Origin: Bacillus sp. V3B
GTDB lineage: Bacteria > Bacillota > Bacilli > Bacillales > Cytobacillaceae
Length of the DNA: 64,000 nucleotides
Direction: 5' to 3'
Assembly: GCF_024494465.1 (NCBI RefSeq)
Contig: NZ_JAETXM010000002.1
Location: 124,001 to 188,000, forward strand
Shown: positions 34,475 through 44,343 of the stretch, piece by piece
Layout: each line of letters starts with the position of its first letter
Numbering within the stretch: position 1 is the stretch's first letter
Program-made: the position numbers and the translations under genes
The notes under the pieces: model-generated
Database searches by the model: none
What the model was told of the DNA's origin: nothing
Seen by the model: only the letters and a program-made list of their open reading frames with translations

Positions 34475-35029
34475 TTAAAAAGAGACAGCTATTTCTTCCA
34501 TTGGCCAATAACGCAGGTCTACTTTTCCAACGATTTGATCTACAGATACAAAACCAAATTCACGACTATCTCGACTACCTAGGCGATTATCTCCTAATAC
34601 AAAGATTTTGTTTTCTGGTACTATTTCTCCCCCTGTTAACTCCATTAGATTAAAATTACCTGTCAACCTTCCGCCAAATACTTGTTCACGGTATTTTTCT
34701 AGGTACGGTTCATCATACTTCTTTCCGTTAATGTATAGTTGATCCTCACGATATTCAATTTGATCTCCTGGTAATCCAATCACACGTTTTACATAGTCTT
34801 CCTCTTCATTCGCATGAAATACAATCACATCGAATCGATCTAGTTCACCAATTTGATAGCCAATTTTATTAACGACAAGTTTATTACCATCTTGGAGAGT
34901 CGGCATCATGGATTCGCCTTCAACAACATAATTTGAGAAGAAAAACATACGAATAACCGAAAAAATAATGATTCCAATGGCAAATGCTTTCAACCATTCG
35001 ATACCCTCTTTTTTTATTTTCTCGTTCAT
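34475..35029 (-). CDS. Signal peptidase I
   Basis: This 184-residue type I signal peptidase has one N-terminal membrane helix (about 14-32), the catalytic Ser40 in VEGESMMPTL, Lys81 in DYVKRVIGLPGD, and the GDNRLGSRDSREFGFV box. It cleaves secretory signal peptides on the outer membrane face. The length matches SipS/SipT/SipV, and the neighbouring TVP38 gene matches B. subtilis yhjE-sipV, so it is probably the SipV counterpart. I chose the ATG at 35029 (GGAGGGAGTGG upstream) over one 18 bases earlier. Confidence 0.9.
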   Translation of the reverse strand: MNEKIKKEGIEWLKAFAIGIIIFSVIRMFFFSNYVVEGESMMPTLQDGNKLVVNKIGYQIGELDRFDVIVFHANEEEDYVKRVIGLPGDQIEYREDQLYINGKKYDEPYLEKYREQVFGGRLTGNFNLMELTGGEIVPENKIFVLGDNRLGSRDSREFGFVSVDQIVGKVDLRYWPMEEIAVSF

Positions 35030-35071
35030 AAGCACCACTCCCTCCATCTAAAATAGGATCTTTCTATTCTT

Positions 35072-35695
35072 CTACCCTTCATGGCCACCTTTTTCTTTTT
35101 CCATACTTTTATTTAATTTTACTTCAATTCTCTTCCCAACATACCAAAGAATAAAAATAACCACGGCAACAATAGCTGTCCTCATTGGCTGCGTCATGAG
35201 CGAACGGATATCATGTCCGACAAAGCTGATGGTAAAAATCATTACTAATTTCCCAGTCATTACGGCAAGCATATATTGATATATATTAATTTTTGATAAC
35301 CCTGCCACAATATTAACGACTGCGGATGGCGTAAAAGGAAAACAAAGAAGAAGAAATAGCGGACCAAAACCATGTCGTTCCACCCAATTCATAAGCTTCT
35401 GAACTTGAGGATGCTTCTTAATAAATTGAAAAACTCTTTTTTGTCCAAATTTCCTAATCAGCAAAAAAACGAGCACCGCTCCAGCACAGGCACCGATCCA
35501 TGAAAATAAGAATCCAAACCAAAGTCCAAATGCATTCGCATTCGCCATGACAAACAAAAAAAGTGGCAGAAAGGGAAAAAAAGCCTCAAGCATAGGGAGT
35601 AATATGCCAGGAAGCGGACCAAAAGATCGATATTCTTTAATGAGTTCCATAATATTTTCAAGAGTTGCCCAGTCTTTCAACGTTTCAAAGTCCAT
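35072..35695 (-). CDS. yhjE: TVP38/TMEM64 (VTT domain) membrane protein, YhjE-like
   Basis: This 207-residue membrane protein has five or six hydrophobic segments. The VTT/SNARE-associated pattern is visible in FPFLPLFLFVMANANAFG, the GACAGAVLVFLLIRKFGQKR re-entrant region, and RHGFGPLFLLLCFPFTPSAVVN with its conserved Phe/Pro. DedA-type proteins act in lipid scrambling or membrane homeostasis; no specific substrate is evident. It lies 42 bases upstream of the signal peptidase gene and is probably cotranscribed with it, as in B. subtilis yhjE-sipV. Confidence 0.83.
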   Translation of the reverse strand: MDFETLKDWATLENIMELIKEYRSFGPLPGILLPMLEAFFPFLPLFLFVMANANAFGLWFGFLFSWIGACAGAVLVFLLIRKFGQKRVFQFIKKHPQVQKLMNWVERHGFGPLFLLLCFPFTPSAVVNIVAGLSKINIYQYMLAVMTGKLVMIFTISFVGHDIRSLMTQPMRTAIVAVVIFILWYVGKRIEVKLNKSMEKEKGGHEG

Positions 35696-35876
35696 GAATG
35701 ATTTCTCCTAGTTCTGTGAAAAGCATAATCTTCAATTTGACATTCCCACCTATTTCCCCTAGTATAACTTGGTGCTTTTATAAAGAAACTAGGGTACCTC
35801 CAAAATATAAATATTTCATAAAAATACCCTTCTTCATCATTTTACACCTATTAAATAAAATTAACATTTATTGCAA

Positions 35877-36827
35877 CTATTCTGCTAAAAAATCTCCAAT
35901 GGCTTCTTTATGAGCACCAAGATCCAAACGTAAAACTTCTCCTATATGACTAATTCTTTGCGGTTCAAACTCCCCATCAATGGGAACACGAAGCGTGCTA
36001 ATATCACGGTTATTCTTTGATAAATAATCTTTTCCAATGTATATAATATCTGACGTATCCATATTTGTATTCACAAAAGGTTTCATAACTCCTACTAATT
36101 TAGGTAGTTTCGATAAAGTTTGTAGAGAAGCAAATTGATCTGCTACCTCTTTCATTGCCTTTTGTTGTCGTTTTACACGATCAAAATCTCCCATAGCATC
36201 ATGTCGAAAGCGTACATATCCTAATAAATGTTTCCCATCAAGACGTTGCAGACCTGGTTCTAACTTTACACCAATATAGGCTGACATCGCCTTTTCTACA
36301 TCTATTTTGACACCATTTGGAAAAGCTTCATCAATCAAATGGACAAACCCATCAAAGTCGATAATCGCATAGTATTTCGTATCCACATCAAAGTTTTCTT
36401 TAATGGTTTGCCTTAATAATTCAGGTCCACCTAATGCAAAAGCTGCATTAATTTTATTTTTTCCATGTTTCGGAATATCTACATAGGTGTCACGCATTAT
36501 AGAAATAAGTTTGTATGAGTGTTTATCAGGATGGTATTGAGCAATCATAATCGTATCTGAACGTGCACTCTCTTCTCCTCTTGAATCACTACCAATTAAA
36601 AGAATGTTTATCCCTCCATAACGATCCTTTTCACCATTAAATTCATAGTTTTCCTGTTCAAAAGATGCTTGTTCCTGTGAATGCTTAATACCTTGTTGAT
36701 ACTGAAAATACGCATACCCAAAGGTTACAAGCATAAAAAAGAATAATAATAAAACAACATTTTTTAACTTTCTTTTTTTTCGCTTCTTTTTTAATTTTTT
36801 TTCGTGCTGATGTTTTTCATATCTCAT
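35877..36827 (-). CDS. LytR-CpsA-Psr family cell wall glycopolymer ligase
   Basis: This 316-residue LCP protein has a very basic cytoplasmic N-terminus (KKLKKKRKKRKLK), one membrane helix (about 24-43), and an extracellular LCP domain with the conserved NILLIGSDSRGEE, ARSDTIMIAQ, SIMRDTYVDIP and GYVRFRHDAMGDFDRVKRQQ motifs, including the Arg and Asp residues that bind the polyprenyl pyrophosphate. Such enzymes (TagT/TagU/TagV) attach teichoic acids to peptidoglycan. Which of the three it matches cannot be decided here. It has its own sigma-A-like promoter. Confidence 0.88.
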   Translation of the reverse strand: MRYEKHQHEKKLKKKRKKRKLKNVVLLLFFFMLVTFGYAYFQYQQGIKHSQEQASFEQENYEFNGEKDRYGGINILLIGSDSRGEESARSDTIMIAQYHPDKHSYKLISIMRDTYVDIPKHGKNKINAAFALGGPELLRQTIKENFDVDTKYYAIIDFDGFVHLIDEAFPNGVKIDVEKAMSAYIGVKLEPGLQRLDGKHLLGYVRFRHDAMGDFDRVKRQQKAMKEVADQFASLQTLSKLPKLVGVMKPFVNTNMDTSDIIYIGKDYLSKNNRDISTLRVPIDGEFEPQRISHIGEVLRLDLGAHKEAIGDFLAE

Positions 36828-36848
36828 ATCGATTAGCCCTTCCTAAAG

Positions 36849-36877
36849 CTTATATCTGCTATCATATTTGACGGCAA
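36849..36877 (-). promoter_or_regulatory. Sigma-A-like promoter of the LCP gene
   Basis: On the minus strand TTGCCG and TATAAG are separated by 17 bases, ending 22 bases before the LCP start codon. This is a short leader, and no other site is evident. Confidence 0.5.
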
Positions 36878-37173
36878 ACAAGAGCCTTTCGTTTCCATTT
36901 CTCACAAAATATTCTTTTCTCTATTTTACCTTAAAAGAACCTCCTATGCTTCACACATTTTAGTTCTATTTTCTATTATTTGGGCTATTACTGTTGAATA
37001 TAACAATATATATTCACAATCTAATAAGAGTATTAGATCCTTTATGAATGAAAACTTTTCTGAAAATCAAAAAAGTTATTTTCAGAAAGCAACTTAAAAT
37101 AACTGGTGGTTTCATACATGATATAAGGAAGTTTGCGAACCGATGATTAGGATCTCGAAAAATGATCGAAAAA
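36878..37173. other. AT-rich intergenic region between LCP gene and comK
   Basis: About 300 bases without a gene. It contains one 11-bp perfect inverted repeat (TTTCTGAAAAT / ATTTTCAGAAA, 37057-37088) with a 10-nt loop and no T-run directly after it. Nothing else is recognisable. Confidence 0.5.
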
Positions 37174-37205
37174 CAGAAGCATGTCTCATCTTTCCCATGC
37201 TTCTG
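37174..37205 (-). terminator. Terminator of comK
   Basis: A perfect 10-bp inverted repeat CAGAAGCATG / CATGCTTCTG with a 12-nt loop is followed by TTTTT on the minus strand, 35 bases beyond the comK stop. Confidence 0.8.
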
Positions 37206-37240
37206 CCTTCTAATATTAATATCTTCTTTTATTTCATCTA

Positions 37241-37807
37241 TTATCTTTCAATATCGCCATAAGTTGACTTACGCTCAGATGCCTTGGAAGAGTTCCGATA
37301 GACAATCATTGTTTTTCGATCGTATTCCCCGATCCTCTGCATTAACTTTGTACGTAATAAAGCTGTTCTCAGCATTTGATTATCAAAAGAATAAACAGAT
37401 ATCGGAATAATAACGGATTCCTTATTTCTAAAGATAACAAGTGTATTCGTTGAATCAACTTTTTCATAATGTAAAACATGTTCATGAGAAACCCAGGCAC
37501 ATTGAGATTTTTTTGGTGAAATAGTCGGAAAAAAATACATTAAATTAGTGGAATCAATTGTGATGGGAATTTTATGAGTGACACCGATTAATTGCCGACT
37601 CCCTTCTTTGCGTCCTTCATAGCTCGAGGCAAATAATCGACAACTTCTTTTTATCAGTTCAAGTGGTTTGAATGGAGAATATAATTCATCATCATCTAAT
37701 TGATAAATTTGTGAATAAAGCTTCCCTCCGTATTGGACCGGCAGGATCGCAAGTGTCATTGGGTTAATCTCATACTCCTCGATTACTTCTCTTTTATTCA
37801 TTTTCAT
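37241..37807 (-). CDS. comK: Competence transcription factor ComK
   Basis: This 188-residue protein matches ComK, the master activator of DNA-uptake genes: IEEYEINPMTLAILPVQYG near the N-terminus, RSCRLFASSYEGRKEG, ITHKIPI-like strands and SQCAWVSHEHV in the middle. It binds paired AT-boxes in competence promoters. The ATG at 37807 follows an AAGGAG site; a TTG 15 bases upstream overlaps that site. It is divergent from a yhzC homologue, as in B. subtilis. I could not find a clean pair of ComK AT-boxes in its own upstream region. Confidence 0.92.
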   Translation of the reverse strand: MKMNKREVIEEYEINPMTLAILPVQYGGKLYSQIYQLDDDELYSPFKPLELIKRSCRLFASSYEGRKEGSRQLIGVTHKIPITIDSTNLMYFFPTISPKKSQCAWVSHEHVLHYEKVDSTNTLVIFRNKESVIIPISVYSFDNQMLRTALLRTKLMQRIGEYDRKTMIVYRNSSKASERKSTYGDIER

Positions 37808-37993
37808 CTTCATCTCCTTCAACTAATATCAAGTACTATAATATCATATACTTTCCATATTATATCAATAAACTAAGACAATTTTGTTAATTTATTCACA
37901 ATAACAAAAAATATTATCTAAAAATTTGCAAAATTCAGTTGATTTATGAAGGATTATCTCATATACTATAAAAAAGCACCCGAGGTGATTTCC

Positions 37994-38227
37994 ATGAAAG
38001 ACAATTCTTACACAGAATTAATGAAATCAAGTGCCATGAGAAAAAAATTAAAAGAAAACTTCATTCAAGACTTGTACATTGAAATGTTTCTAGTCGAAAT
38101 CTTATTGAAGGCAGAAAAAGACAAACTATTAGTCCGTATAGACCAAGCGATCGATGAGAGAAATCAAGAGACATTTAAGGAACTATCCAATCAATACAGA
38201 GAACTCAACAAACGCTTCGGAACTTAA
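37994..38227 (+). CDS. yhzC: IDEAL-domain protein (YhzC-like)
   Basis: This 77-residue helical protein has the IDEAL domain at its C-terminus (RIDQAIDERNQETFKELSNQY), named for its IDEAL-like signature. The ATG at 37994 follows GAGGTGATTTCC; an in-frame ATG 48 bases upstream is not supported. It is divergent from comK, as B. subtilis yhzC is. IDEAL domains occur in short regulatory or adaptor proteins; the partner is unknown. Confidence 0.82.
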   Translation: MKDNSYTELMKSSAMRKKLKENFIQDLYIEMFLVEILLKAEKDKLLVRIDQAIDERNQETFKELSNQYRELNKRFGT

Positions 38228-38329
38228 GGATCAATAGCGTAACGCCATTACCTTCCTCTTCATTTCACCTTTTGCCTGTCGACTACCTGAATGTAACAAG
38301 CTGACTCACCCTTTATTCCAACGAAAAAC

Positions 38330-38355
38330 ATCCTCCTTTTTCTCAACAGGAGGAT
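38330..38355 (-). terminator. Terminator of the M48 protease gene
   Basis: Inverted repeat ATCCTCCT / AGGAGGAT with a 10-nt loop, followed by GTTTTTC on the minus strand, 16 bases past the stop codon. Confidence 0.75.
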
Positions 38356-38370
38356 ATTTTTCATTTCTTA

Positions 38371-39648
38371 TTATTCTTCATTATCCTTATGCTTAATTCC
38401 ATATTCTTCAAGGATTGAAATCCTCTCTAGCATAGTTGGATGTCCATACCGAAAAATTTTCACAAGAAATGGCGGATTCACTTGACTCAGTCCAGCACGT
38501 GTTAACTCTTGAAAAGTTTTAATACCTGCTTCTGCATCTTTGGTTATCTCAATTGCATACCGATCTGCTCTTGTTTCTTGGTAACGAGAAACCGAATTCG
38601 ATATCGGACTTGACAGGAAAAGAAGCAATGAAATGATTAATAAAAAGAGAGGCAAAGAACGAATATCATGTACAACCGGAACTTTCAGTGTTTCTCCAAA
38701 ATGTCGCACAACCCAATTCATTAGTTTAGCCGTTACATACAGTCCAATTAATGAAGAAAGTAAATACGTAGCAATACCAAAATAAATATGTTTTTCAACG
38801 TAATGAGCCATTTCATGAGCCATAATAAACAGAATTTGTTTATTAGATAATTGATTTAATGTCGTATCCCAAAGCACAATTCTTGCATTTGAACCTATCC
38901 CTGTCACATAGGCATTTAAAGCGTTGGTCTTCTCCGCCATATTCACTTCAAAAACATGTTCAGCAGGGATATTAGCCTTGCTTGCTATCTCAAGAATCTC
39001 CGTTTCTAATTCTTTATCCTTTAATGGGGAAAAATCATTGTAAAGAGGATCAATCACAACAGGCTGTAAAAACATCATAAACAATGTAAACGGTACAGAA
39101 AGCAACCATGCATACAACCACCACCGTTTTACACTCTTTTTCATTAACCAATAAAGAACAGAAACCAGGATAAACAGGATTCCATAGTTCACCCAAAAAT
39201 CAATTAACTCATCTTTCATCCATGATGCAAAGGTCTGCGTTGATATATGATAGCTTTTTGCCAATGTATAGCTAACATAGCTAAACGGCAGCATGGCAAT
39301 AAATGAGAAAAAGGATAACCAAATTAAATAAATAGCTGTTTGGATCCACTTATACTTTGATGAGGATTCTGCCCAATTCTTAAACGCTTTTGATAAGCCT
39401 AGTAATAAAATAAATAAATAAAAAAGCCATTCAAATGGGGTTGACAGAAAATACAATAAATTTCGTACCTTTGAGTATTCCTCTGTCAAAATAAGCTCTC
39501 TACCGTTCAAAAATGTAGCAGGATCTGCTTGTGACCCTTGATATTCAAAAGGTAAACTTGTATCAGCAAAATAAAATAAATACCAATAAAAAAACAAGCC
39601 ATAAAGGAAGTAAGCTAAAATCCCATACAGACCAATCTTTCTTGCCAC
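38371..39648 (-). CDS. yhfN: M48 (Ste24-type) membrane metalloprotease, YhfN-like
   Basis: The 425-residue zinc protease has about seven membrane helices, the HEMAH zinc motif in FIMAHEMAHYVEKH with the third ligand Glu in RYQETRADRYA, and the NALNAYVTGIG substrate-strand motif of the CAAX-protease/Ste24 family. Bacterial members degrade or process membrane peptides. I chose the GTG at 39648 (AAGGGGGG upstream), which gives the length of B. subtilis YhfN. It is monocistronic. Confidence 0.88.
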   Translation of the reverse strand: MARKIGLYGILAYFLYGLFFYWYLFYFADTSLPFEYQGSQADPATFLNGRELILTEEYSKVRNLLYFLSTPFEWLFYLFILLLGLSKAFKNWAESSSKYKWIQTAIYLIWLSFFSFIAMLPFSYVSYTLAKSYHISTQTFASWMKDELIDFWVNYGILFILVSVLYWLMKKSVKRWWLYAWLLSVPFTLFMMFLQPVVIDPLYNDFSPLKDKELETEILEIASKANIPAEHVFEVNMAEKTNALNAYVTGIGSNARIVLWDTTLNQLSNKQILFIMAHEMAHYVEKHIYFGIATYLLSSLIGLYVTAKLMNWVVRHFGETLKVPVVHDIRSLPLFLLIISLLLFLSSPISNSVSRYQETRADRYAIEITKDAEAGIKTFQELTRAGLSQVNPPFLVKIFRYGHPTMLERISILEEYGIKHKDNEE

Positions 39649-39864
39649 ACAGTTCCCCCCTTCCCCAAAATGTACAACCACCTTATTAATAGTGTAGTAA
39701 AAATGCTAAAATTTAGAACAAGAACTCATGAATTAATCAAAGACCAGCATATTTTGGCAAAACAAAAAGGAGCTAACACTTATTGTCAGTCTCCAAAATG
39801 AATATCACTCAATCACCATTCCTCAAGCAAGAGAACCTTCGGGTCGGTAAAGCTTACTACTTAA

Positions 39865-40641
39865 TTATTTCGCCTTAAAATTAGGCTTTCTTTTCTCGGT
39901 AAAAGCAACTAAAGCTTCGACTCGATCTTCCGTTGGAATTAGTAATTCATACGCTTTATGCTCAATCGCAAGCCCTGTTTGCAAATCCGTATTCATTCCT
40001 TGCTTAATGGCAAACTTCGCCTGTATTAAAGCCAACGGTCCATTTGCAAGCATCTTTTCTGCAAAAGAAAAACTTGTTTCTAGTAATTTATCCTTTTCTG
40101 AAACTTCATTTACAAGACCATAAGATAAGGCTTCCTCTGCTTTTATCCGCTTTGCTGTTAGAATAAGCTCGAGTGCCTTTGCCTGTCCAATGAGCCTTGG
40201 CAGCCGTTGCGTACCACCCGCACCAGGTATAATGGCTAGACTTGTCTCTGTTAACCCCATCACCGCTTCAGAAGAAGCTATTCGAAAATCACATGCCAAT
40301 GCAAGCTCCATTCCTCCACCAAAGGCAAAACCGTTAATAGCGGCAATTGTTGGTTGGGGAAGTAGATCAATGCTGTTAAATACCTCTCCTATCTTATAGA
40401 TATTTCTTTTTACTTCTTCCTCGGTCAGTGTTTTCCGCTCTTTTAAATCGGCACCTACACTAAACGCTTTCTCACCCGATCCCGTAAAAATAACAACGCA
40501 AATATGGGAATTCGTTCTAATCTGATCGACCAGTTCATGAAGATCAGATAATGTCGTAAAATTAAAAGCATTAAAAGCCTCTGATCGATTTAATGTCACA
40601 ACCGCGATATTTCCTTTTATTTCAAAGGTCACATTCTCCAT
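39865..40641 (-). CDS. Enoyl-CoA hydratase/isomerase family protein
   Basis: This 258-residue crotonase-fold protein carries both catalytic glutamates of true enoyl-CoA hydratases: one in GGGMELALACDFRIA and one in GLTETSLAIIPGAGGTQRLPR, with the FSVGADLKER CoA-binding loop. It would hydrate trans-2-enoyl-CoA in fatty-acid or branched-chain degradation. No other beta-oxidation gene adjoins it, so the pathway is open. The ATG at 40641 follows AAAGGGGGCTATGGG. Confidence 0.86.
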   Translation of the reverse strand: MENVTFEIKGNIAVVTLNRSEAFNAFNFTTLSDLHELVDQIRTNSHICVVIFTGSGEKAFSVGADLKERKTLTEEEVKRNIYKIGEVFNSIDLLPQPTIAAINGFAFGGGMELALACDFRIASSEAVMGLTETSLAIIPGAGGTQRLPRLIGQAKALELILTAKRIKAEEALSYGLVNEVSEKDKLLETSFSFAEKMLANGPLALIQAKFAIKQGMNTDLQTGLAIEHKAYELLIPTEDRVEALVAFTEKRKPNFKAK

Positions 40642-40718
40642 CCCATAGCCCCCTTTAAAAGAATGATTCAATATATTCTCATTTTACATAAAAAATAGCC
40701 AAACGACGCTGTTCTACA

Positions 40719-40756
40719 AAAAAAAGAAACAGACAAATTTACATCTGCTTCCTTTT
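40719..40756 (-). terminator. Terminator of lplJ
   Basis: An imperfect inverted repeat (AAAAAGGAAGCAGA / TCTGTTTCTTTTT on the minus strand) with a 10-nt loop ends in a T-run, 18 bases past the stop. Confidence 0.7.
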
Positions 40757-40773
40757 TTACTATATGATATTTT

Positions 40774-41763
40774 TTAATAAATTAATTGCAGAAAATCTTC
40801 CTTAGTGATATTTCCAAAGTAATGTTTAATATCAAGATCTTCTAGTGCTTTTTCAAGTGCTGATCTTTCATATTTTACATTTTTCAAACGACCTTCAATA
40901 TCCTGTACATCACCTACACCGAAGAAATCACCATATATCTTACAATTCTCAAGGATCCCTTTATTCACTTCAAGTCTCACATCGATCCCTCCAACCGGGA
41001 AACGATGGGAATGCTGAAGATTGAATTTAGGTGATTTTCCGTAATTCCACTCCCATGTTTGATAACGTTCCTCTGATAATTGATGTATTTTTTTCCAATC
41101 ATCTTCTGTTAATACATATTCTGAAGTCTCGTCCAAACCTTCAAAAATATTGGTTAACAACAACTGACGAAACTCTTCAATCGTCAGTTTTTCTGATAAA
41201 AACTCAGAAATATTTGCCACACGACTACGAATCGATTTAATGCCTTTTGATTCAATTTTATCCTTTTTCACTCGCAATGCGGAAACGACATGGTCAATTT
41301 CCGAATCCAGCATCAATGTTCCATGGCTGAACATTCTTCCTCTTGTTGAAAACTGCGCATTTCCTGAAATTTTCCGACCTTCTACCACAAGATCATTCCG
41401 ACCACTCAGTTCAGCGTTCACACCAAGATTTTTCAAAGCATTTATAACGGGCTCGGTAAACTTTTTGAAGTTATGAAAGCTTTCACCATCATCTTTTGTA
41501 ATAAAGCTGAAATTAAAGTTACCTAAATCGTGGTAAACTGCCCCACCCCCTGACAACCGCCGTACAACCGTAATCCCGTTCTCCTCTACATATTCAGTAT
41601 TAATTTCTTCAATTGTATTTTGATTCTTACCAATAATAATGGAAGGCTTATTTATGTAAAACAATAAATATGTTTCATTTATATCAATATTTTTCAAAGC
41701 ATGCTCTTCAATCGCCAAGTTAATTCGTGGATCTGTAATCCCTTTATTATCGATAAATAACAA
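40774..41763 (-). CDS. lplJ: Lipoate-protein ligase LplJ
   Basis: This 329-residue enzyme activates free lipoate with ATP and attaches it to E2 or GcvH lysines. The family motifs are clear: RRLSGGGAVYHDLGN, the catalytic-lysine region GRNDLVVEGRKISGNAQF, and SRVANISEFL. Similarity to B. subtilis LplJ is very high over the first 200 residues. The start is a TTG at 41763 with AAGGGAGTG upstream; alignment with the MLFIDN start of LplJ supports it over extensions. Confidence 0.94.
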   Translation of the reverse strand: MLFIDNKGITDPRINLAIEEHALKNIDINETYLLFYINKPSIIIGKNQNTIEEINTEYVEENGITVVRRLSGGGAVYHDLGNFNFSFITKDDGESFHNFKKFTEPVINALKNLGVNAELSGRNDLVVEGRKISGNAQFSTRGRMFSHGTLMLDSEIDHVVSALRVKKDKIESKGIKSIRSRVANISEFLSEKLTIEEFRQLLLTNIFEGLDETSEYVLTEDDWKKIHQLSEERYQTWEWNYGKSPKFNLQHSHRFPVGGIDVRLEVNKGILENCKIYGDFFGVGDVQDIEGRLKNVKYERSALEKALEDLDIKHYFGNITKEDFLQLIY

Positions 41764-41978
41764 TGGTAACACTCCCTTGATAGATAATGATGAATAGACT
41801 AACAAAAAAGTCACACATCTCACTAAATTCCATTTTTGATATTCCCTTTTCTACATGTATTTAAAAGGGTACAATAGCAATCGTAGCATAGAAAATAAGA
41901 GAATAAAAATGACTTTTTACTCAGAAAATGAACGCCACAAAGGGTTGAGGAGCGTTTATCAAAATGGAGGTCATCAAT

Positions 41979-43073
41979 GTGAAACAGAAAGTAACAAACA
42001 TGTCCCAATGGATGAAACAAAACGGATGCGATATTTCATTCCTTACATCTACAGAAAACATTTTTTATTTAAGCGGATTTTACAGTGATCCACATGAAAG
42101 ATTGCTTTGTCTTGTATTATTTCAAGACACAGAACCTTTTCTCGTTTGTCCGAGTATGGAAGTAGAAGATGCAAAAAAAGCAGGCTGGAATTTTGATATC
42201 ATCGGATACAATGACATAGATAACCCTTGGGAACTTATCCAAAAATCCATTCAAAAGAGAATATCAAAAGTAACAAAGATTGCAATTGAAAAAGAGCATA
42301 TGAATGTGGAGCGTTTTGAGGCTATTTCTTCTCTATTTACAGATGTATCATTTATTTCAGCAGAAGAAAACTTACGTAAATTACGGATGATTAAGGATGA
42401 AACGGAAATCTCAAAAATTCGTGAAGCCTGTGTATTGGCTGATTATGCGATTGAAGTTGGTTGCTCGGAAATAAAAGAGGGTAAAACAGAATTAGAAATA
42501 CTTGCAGCCATTGAATATGAATTAAAGAAAAAAGGCGTAACCCAAATGTCTTTCTCTACGATGGTTTTGACCGGAACTAATGGGGCATCCCCCCATGGAA
42601 CTCCTGGTCTCTCTAAAGTGAGGAAAGGTGATTTTGTTCTTTTTGATTTAGGTGTCGTTGTTGATGGCTATTGCTCAGATATTACAAGAACGGTAGCTTT
42701 TAGAGAGATCAATGAGAAACAAAAGGAAATATATGATACTGTTTTAAAATCTCAGCTAGCCGCAATTGAGGCTAGTAAACCAGGTGTTGCATGTGCGGAT
42801 GTAGATCTGATAGCTAGAAAAATAATAAACGATGCTGGATACGGAGAATTTTTCCCACATCGTCTTGGGCACGGATTAGGAATAGGTGTTCATGAGTATC
42901 CATCGTTGACAGAAACCAACTCATTATTATTAGAACAAGGAATGGTTTACACGATTGAACCAGGAATATACGTTCCAAATGTAGCAGGTGTTCGGATTGA
43001 AGACGATCTGCTTCTCACAGATAATGGAGTAGAAATATTAACAAAATTCCCGAAAGAACTTCAAATTATTTAA
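41979..43073 (+). CDS. M24 family Xaa-Pro peptidase (YkvY-like)
   Basis: This 364-residue protein has an N-terminal creatinase-type domain (1 to about 130) and a pita-bread catalytic domain with all five metal ligands: the two Asp in FDLGVVVDGYCSDITRT, His in HRLGHGLGIGVHE, Glu in TIEPGIYV, and Glu in RIEDD. It should be a cytosolic Xaa-Pro dipeptidase or aminopeptidase. The GTG start at 41979 is set by a GGAGGTC site 6 bases upstream; an ATG 15 bases earlier overlaps that site. It is closed by the terminator at 43077-43108. Confidence 0.85.
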   Translation: MKQKVTNMSQWMKQNGCDISFLTSTENIFYLSGFYSDPHERLLCLVLFQDTEPFLVCPSMEVEDAKKAGWNFDIIGYNDIDNPWELIQKSIQKRISKVTKIAIEKEHMNVERFEAISSLFTDVSFISAEENLRKLRMIKDETEISKIREACVLADYAIEVGCSEIKEGKTELEILAAIEYELKKKGVTQMSFSTMVLTGTNGASPHGTPGLSKVRKGDFVLFDLGVVVDGYCSDITRTVAFREINEKQKEIYDTVLKSQLAAIEASKPGVACADVDLIARKIINDAGYGEFFPHRLGHGLGIGVHEYPSLTETNSLLLEQGMVYTIEPGIYVPNVAGVRIEDDLLLTDNGVEILTKFPKELQII

Positions 43074-43076
43074 AAG

Positions 43077-43108
43077 AAAAACCTCCGGCGAACGTTCCGG
43101 AGGTTTTT
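43077..43108. terminator. Bidirectional terminator between M24 peptidase gene and ald
   Basis: A perfect 12-bp inverted repeat AAAAACCTCCGG / CCGGAGGTTTTT with an 8-nt loop lies between convergent genes. Confidence 0.88.
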
Positions 43109-43111
43109 CCT

Positions 43112-44233
43112 TTAAATAGAGGCAAGAATGCTCTTCGCATCATGATATCCTAAGCTTAGTGCTTCGGCCACAGCTTGATAGGTAACAAGTCCATTTAGAG
43201 TATTGATCCCTTTTCGCAATGCTTCATTATCAAGACAGGCTTGTTTATACCCTTTGTTCGCAATCTGAATCGCATATGGTACCGTTACATTCGTTAAGGC
43301 AATCGTTGATGTTCGTGGAACAGCACCTGGCATATTGGCCACTGCATAATGAACCACTCCATGTTTAACGTACGTTGGGCTATCATGCGTTGTCACATGA
43401 TCTGTTGTTTCAAAAATACCGCCTTGATCAATCGCAATATCCACAACAACAGAACCAGGACTCATTGATTTAATCATCTCTTCTGTCACCAGTGTAGGTG
43501 CTTTCGCTCCCGGAATTAATACCGCCCCAATGACAAGATCCGATTCCTTAACCGATTCTGCCATATTGAATGGGTTGGATATAAGAGTTGTAATCCTTGC
43601 GCCAAAGATATCATCTAATTGACGTAAGCGATCAGGATTTACATCCAAAATGGTCACATTCGCACCAAGCCCAACAGCTGCTTTAGCAGCATTCGTTCCC
43701 GCAACGCCACCACCAATAATGGTCACCTTTCCTCTCTCTACACCAGTCACCCCTGAAAGAAGAATTCCTTTTCCACCATAAATTTTTTCTAAAAACTGTG
43801 CTCCCACCTGTGTAGCCATTCTGCCTGCTACTTCGCTCATCGGTGTTAACAGTGGAAGAGAATTATTCGGGAGCTGAACGGTTTCATAGCCAATTCCAAC
43901 GACCTTTTTATCTAACAGGGCTTTCGTGAGTTCAGGCTCTGGTGCAAGATGCAAGTATGTAAATAGGATTAAATTTTCCCTGAAATAAGAATATTCACTA
44001 GGCATTGGCTCTTTAACCTTCATCACGAGATCGGTTGACCAAGCTTCTTCTGCTTTCGCCACAATCGTAGCACCAGCGTTCACATAATCGTCATCCATAA
44101 AAGCAGAACCAAGTCCAGCACCTGTTTCAATATAAACTTGATGCCCCTCTCGAACTAGATTCACAACGCCAGCCGGTGTCATAGCCACACGACTTTCATT
44201 ATTTTTTACTTCCTTAGGCACCCCAATACGCAT
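43112..44233 (-). CDS. ald: Alanine dehydrogenase
   Basis: This 373-residue NAD-dependent L-alanine dehydrogenase interconverts alanine with pyruvate and ammonia. Visible are the [20 protein letters not shown] start with the substrate Arg, the catalytic His in [12 protein letters not shown], the Rossmann GGGVAG motif, and the catalytic Asp in DIAIDQGG. Bacilli use it for alanine catabolism and normal sporulation. Two ATGs are adjacent behind a GGGGGG site; I chose the second, which matches the usual MxIGVPKE start. Length is normal. Confidence 0.94.
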   Translation of the reverse strand: MRIGVPKEVKNNESRVAMTPAGVVNLVREGHQVYIETGAGLGSAFMDDDYVNAGATIVAKAEEAWSTDLVMKVKEPMPSEYSYFRENLILFTYLHLAPEPELTKALLDKKVVGIGYETVQLPNNSLPLLTPMSEVAGRMATQVGAQFLEKIYGGKGILLSGVTGVERGKVTIIGGGVAGTNAAKAAVGLGANVTILDVNPDRLRQLDDIFGARITTLISNPFNMAESVKESDLVIGAVLIPGAKAPTLVTEEMIKSMSPGSVVVDIAIDQGGIFETTDHVTTHDSPTYVKHGVVHYAVANMPGAVPRTSTIALTNVTVPYAIQIANKGYKQACLDNEALRKGINTLNGLVTYQAVAEALSLGYHDAKSILASI

Positions 44234-44343
44234 CATCAAGCCCCCCAATTAAGTATATTTCTATGTATTAATCTATATATTAAATATTACACCTTTGAAC
44301 ATTAGGAAGGAAATGAAACCTCATCCCCATATAAAGAAAGCTT

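Noticed and set aside
37808-37993. ComK AT-boxes in the comK-yhzC intergenic region
   Set aside because: The region is AT-rich, but I found no AAAA-N5-TTTT pair with at most one mismatch per box and proper spacing.
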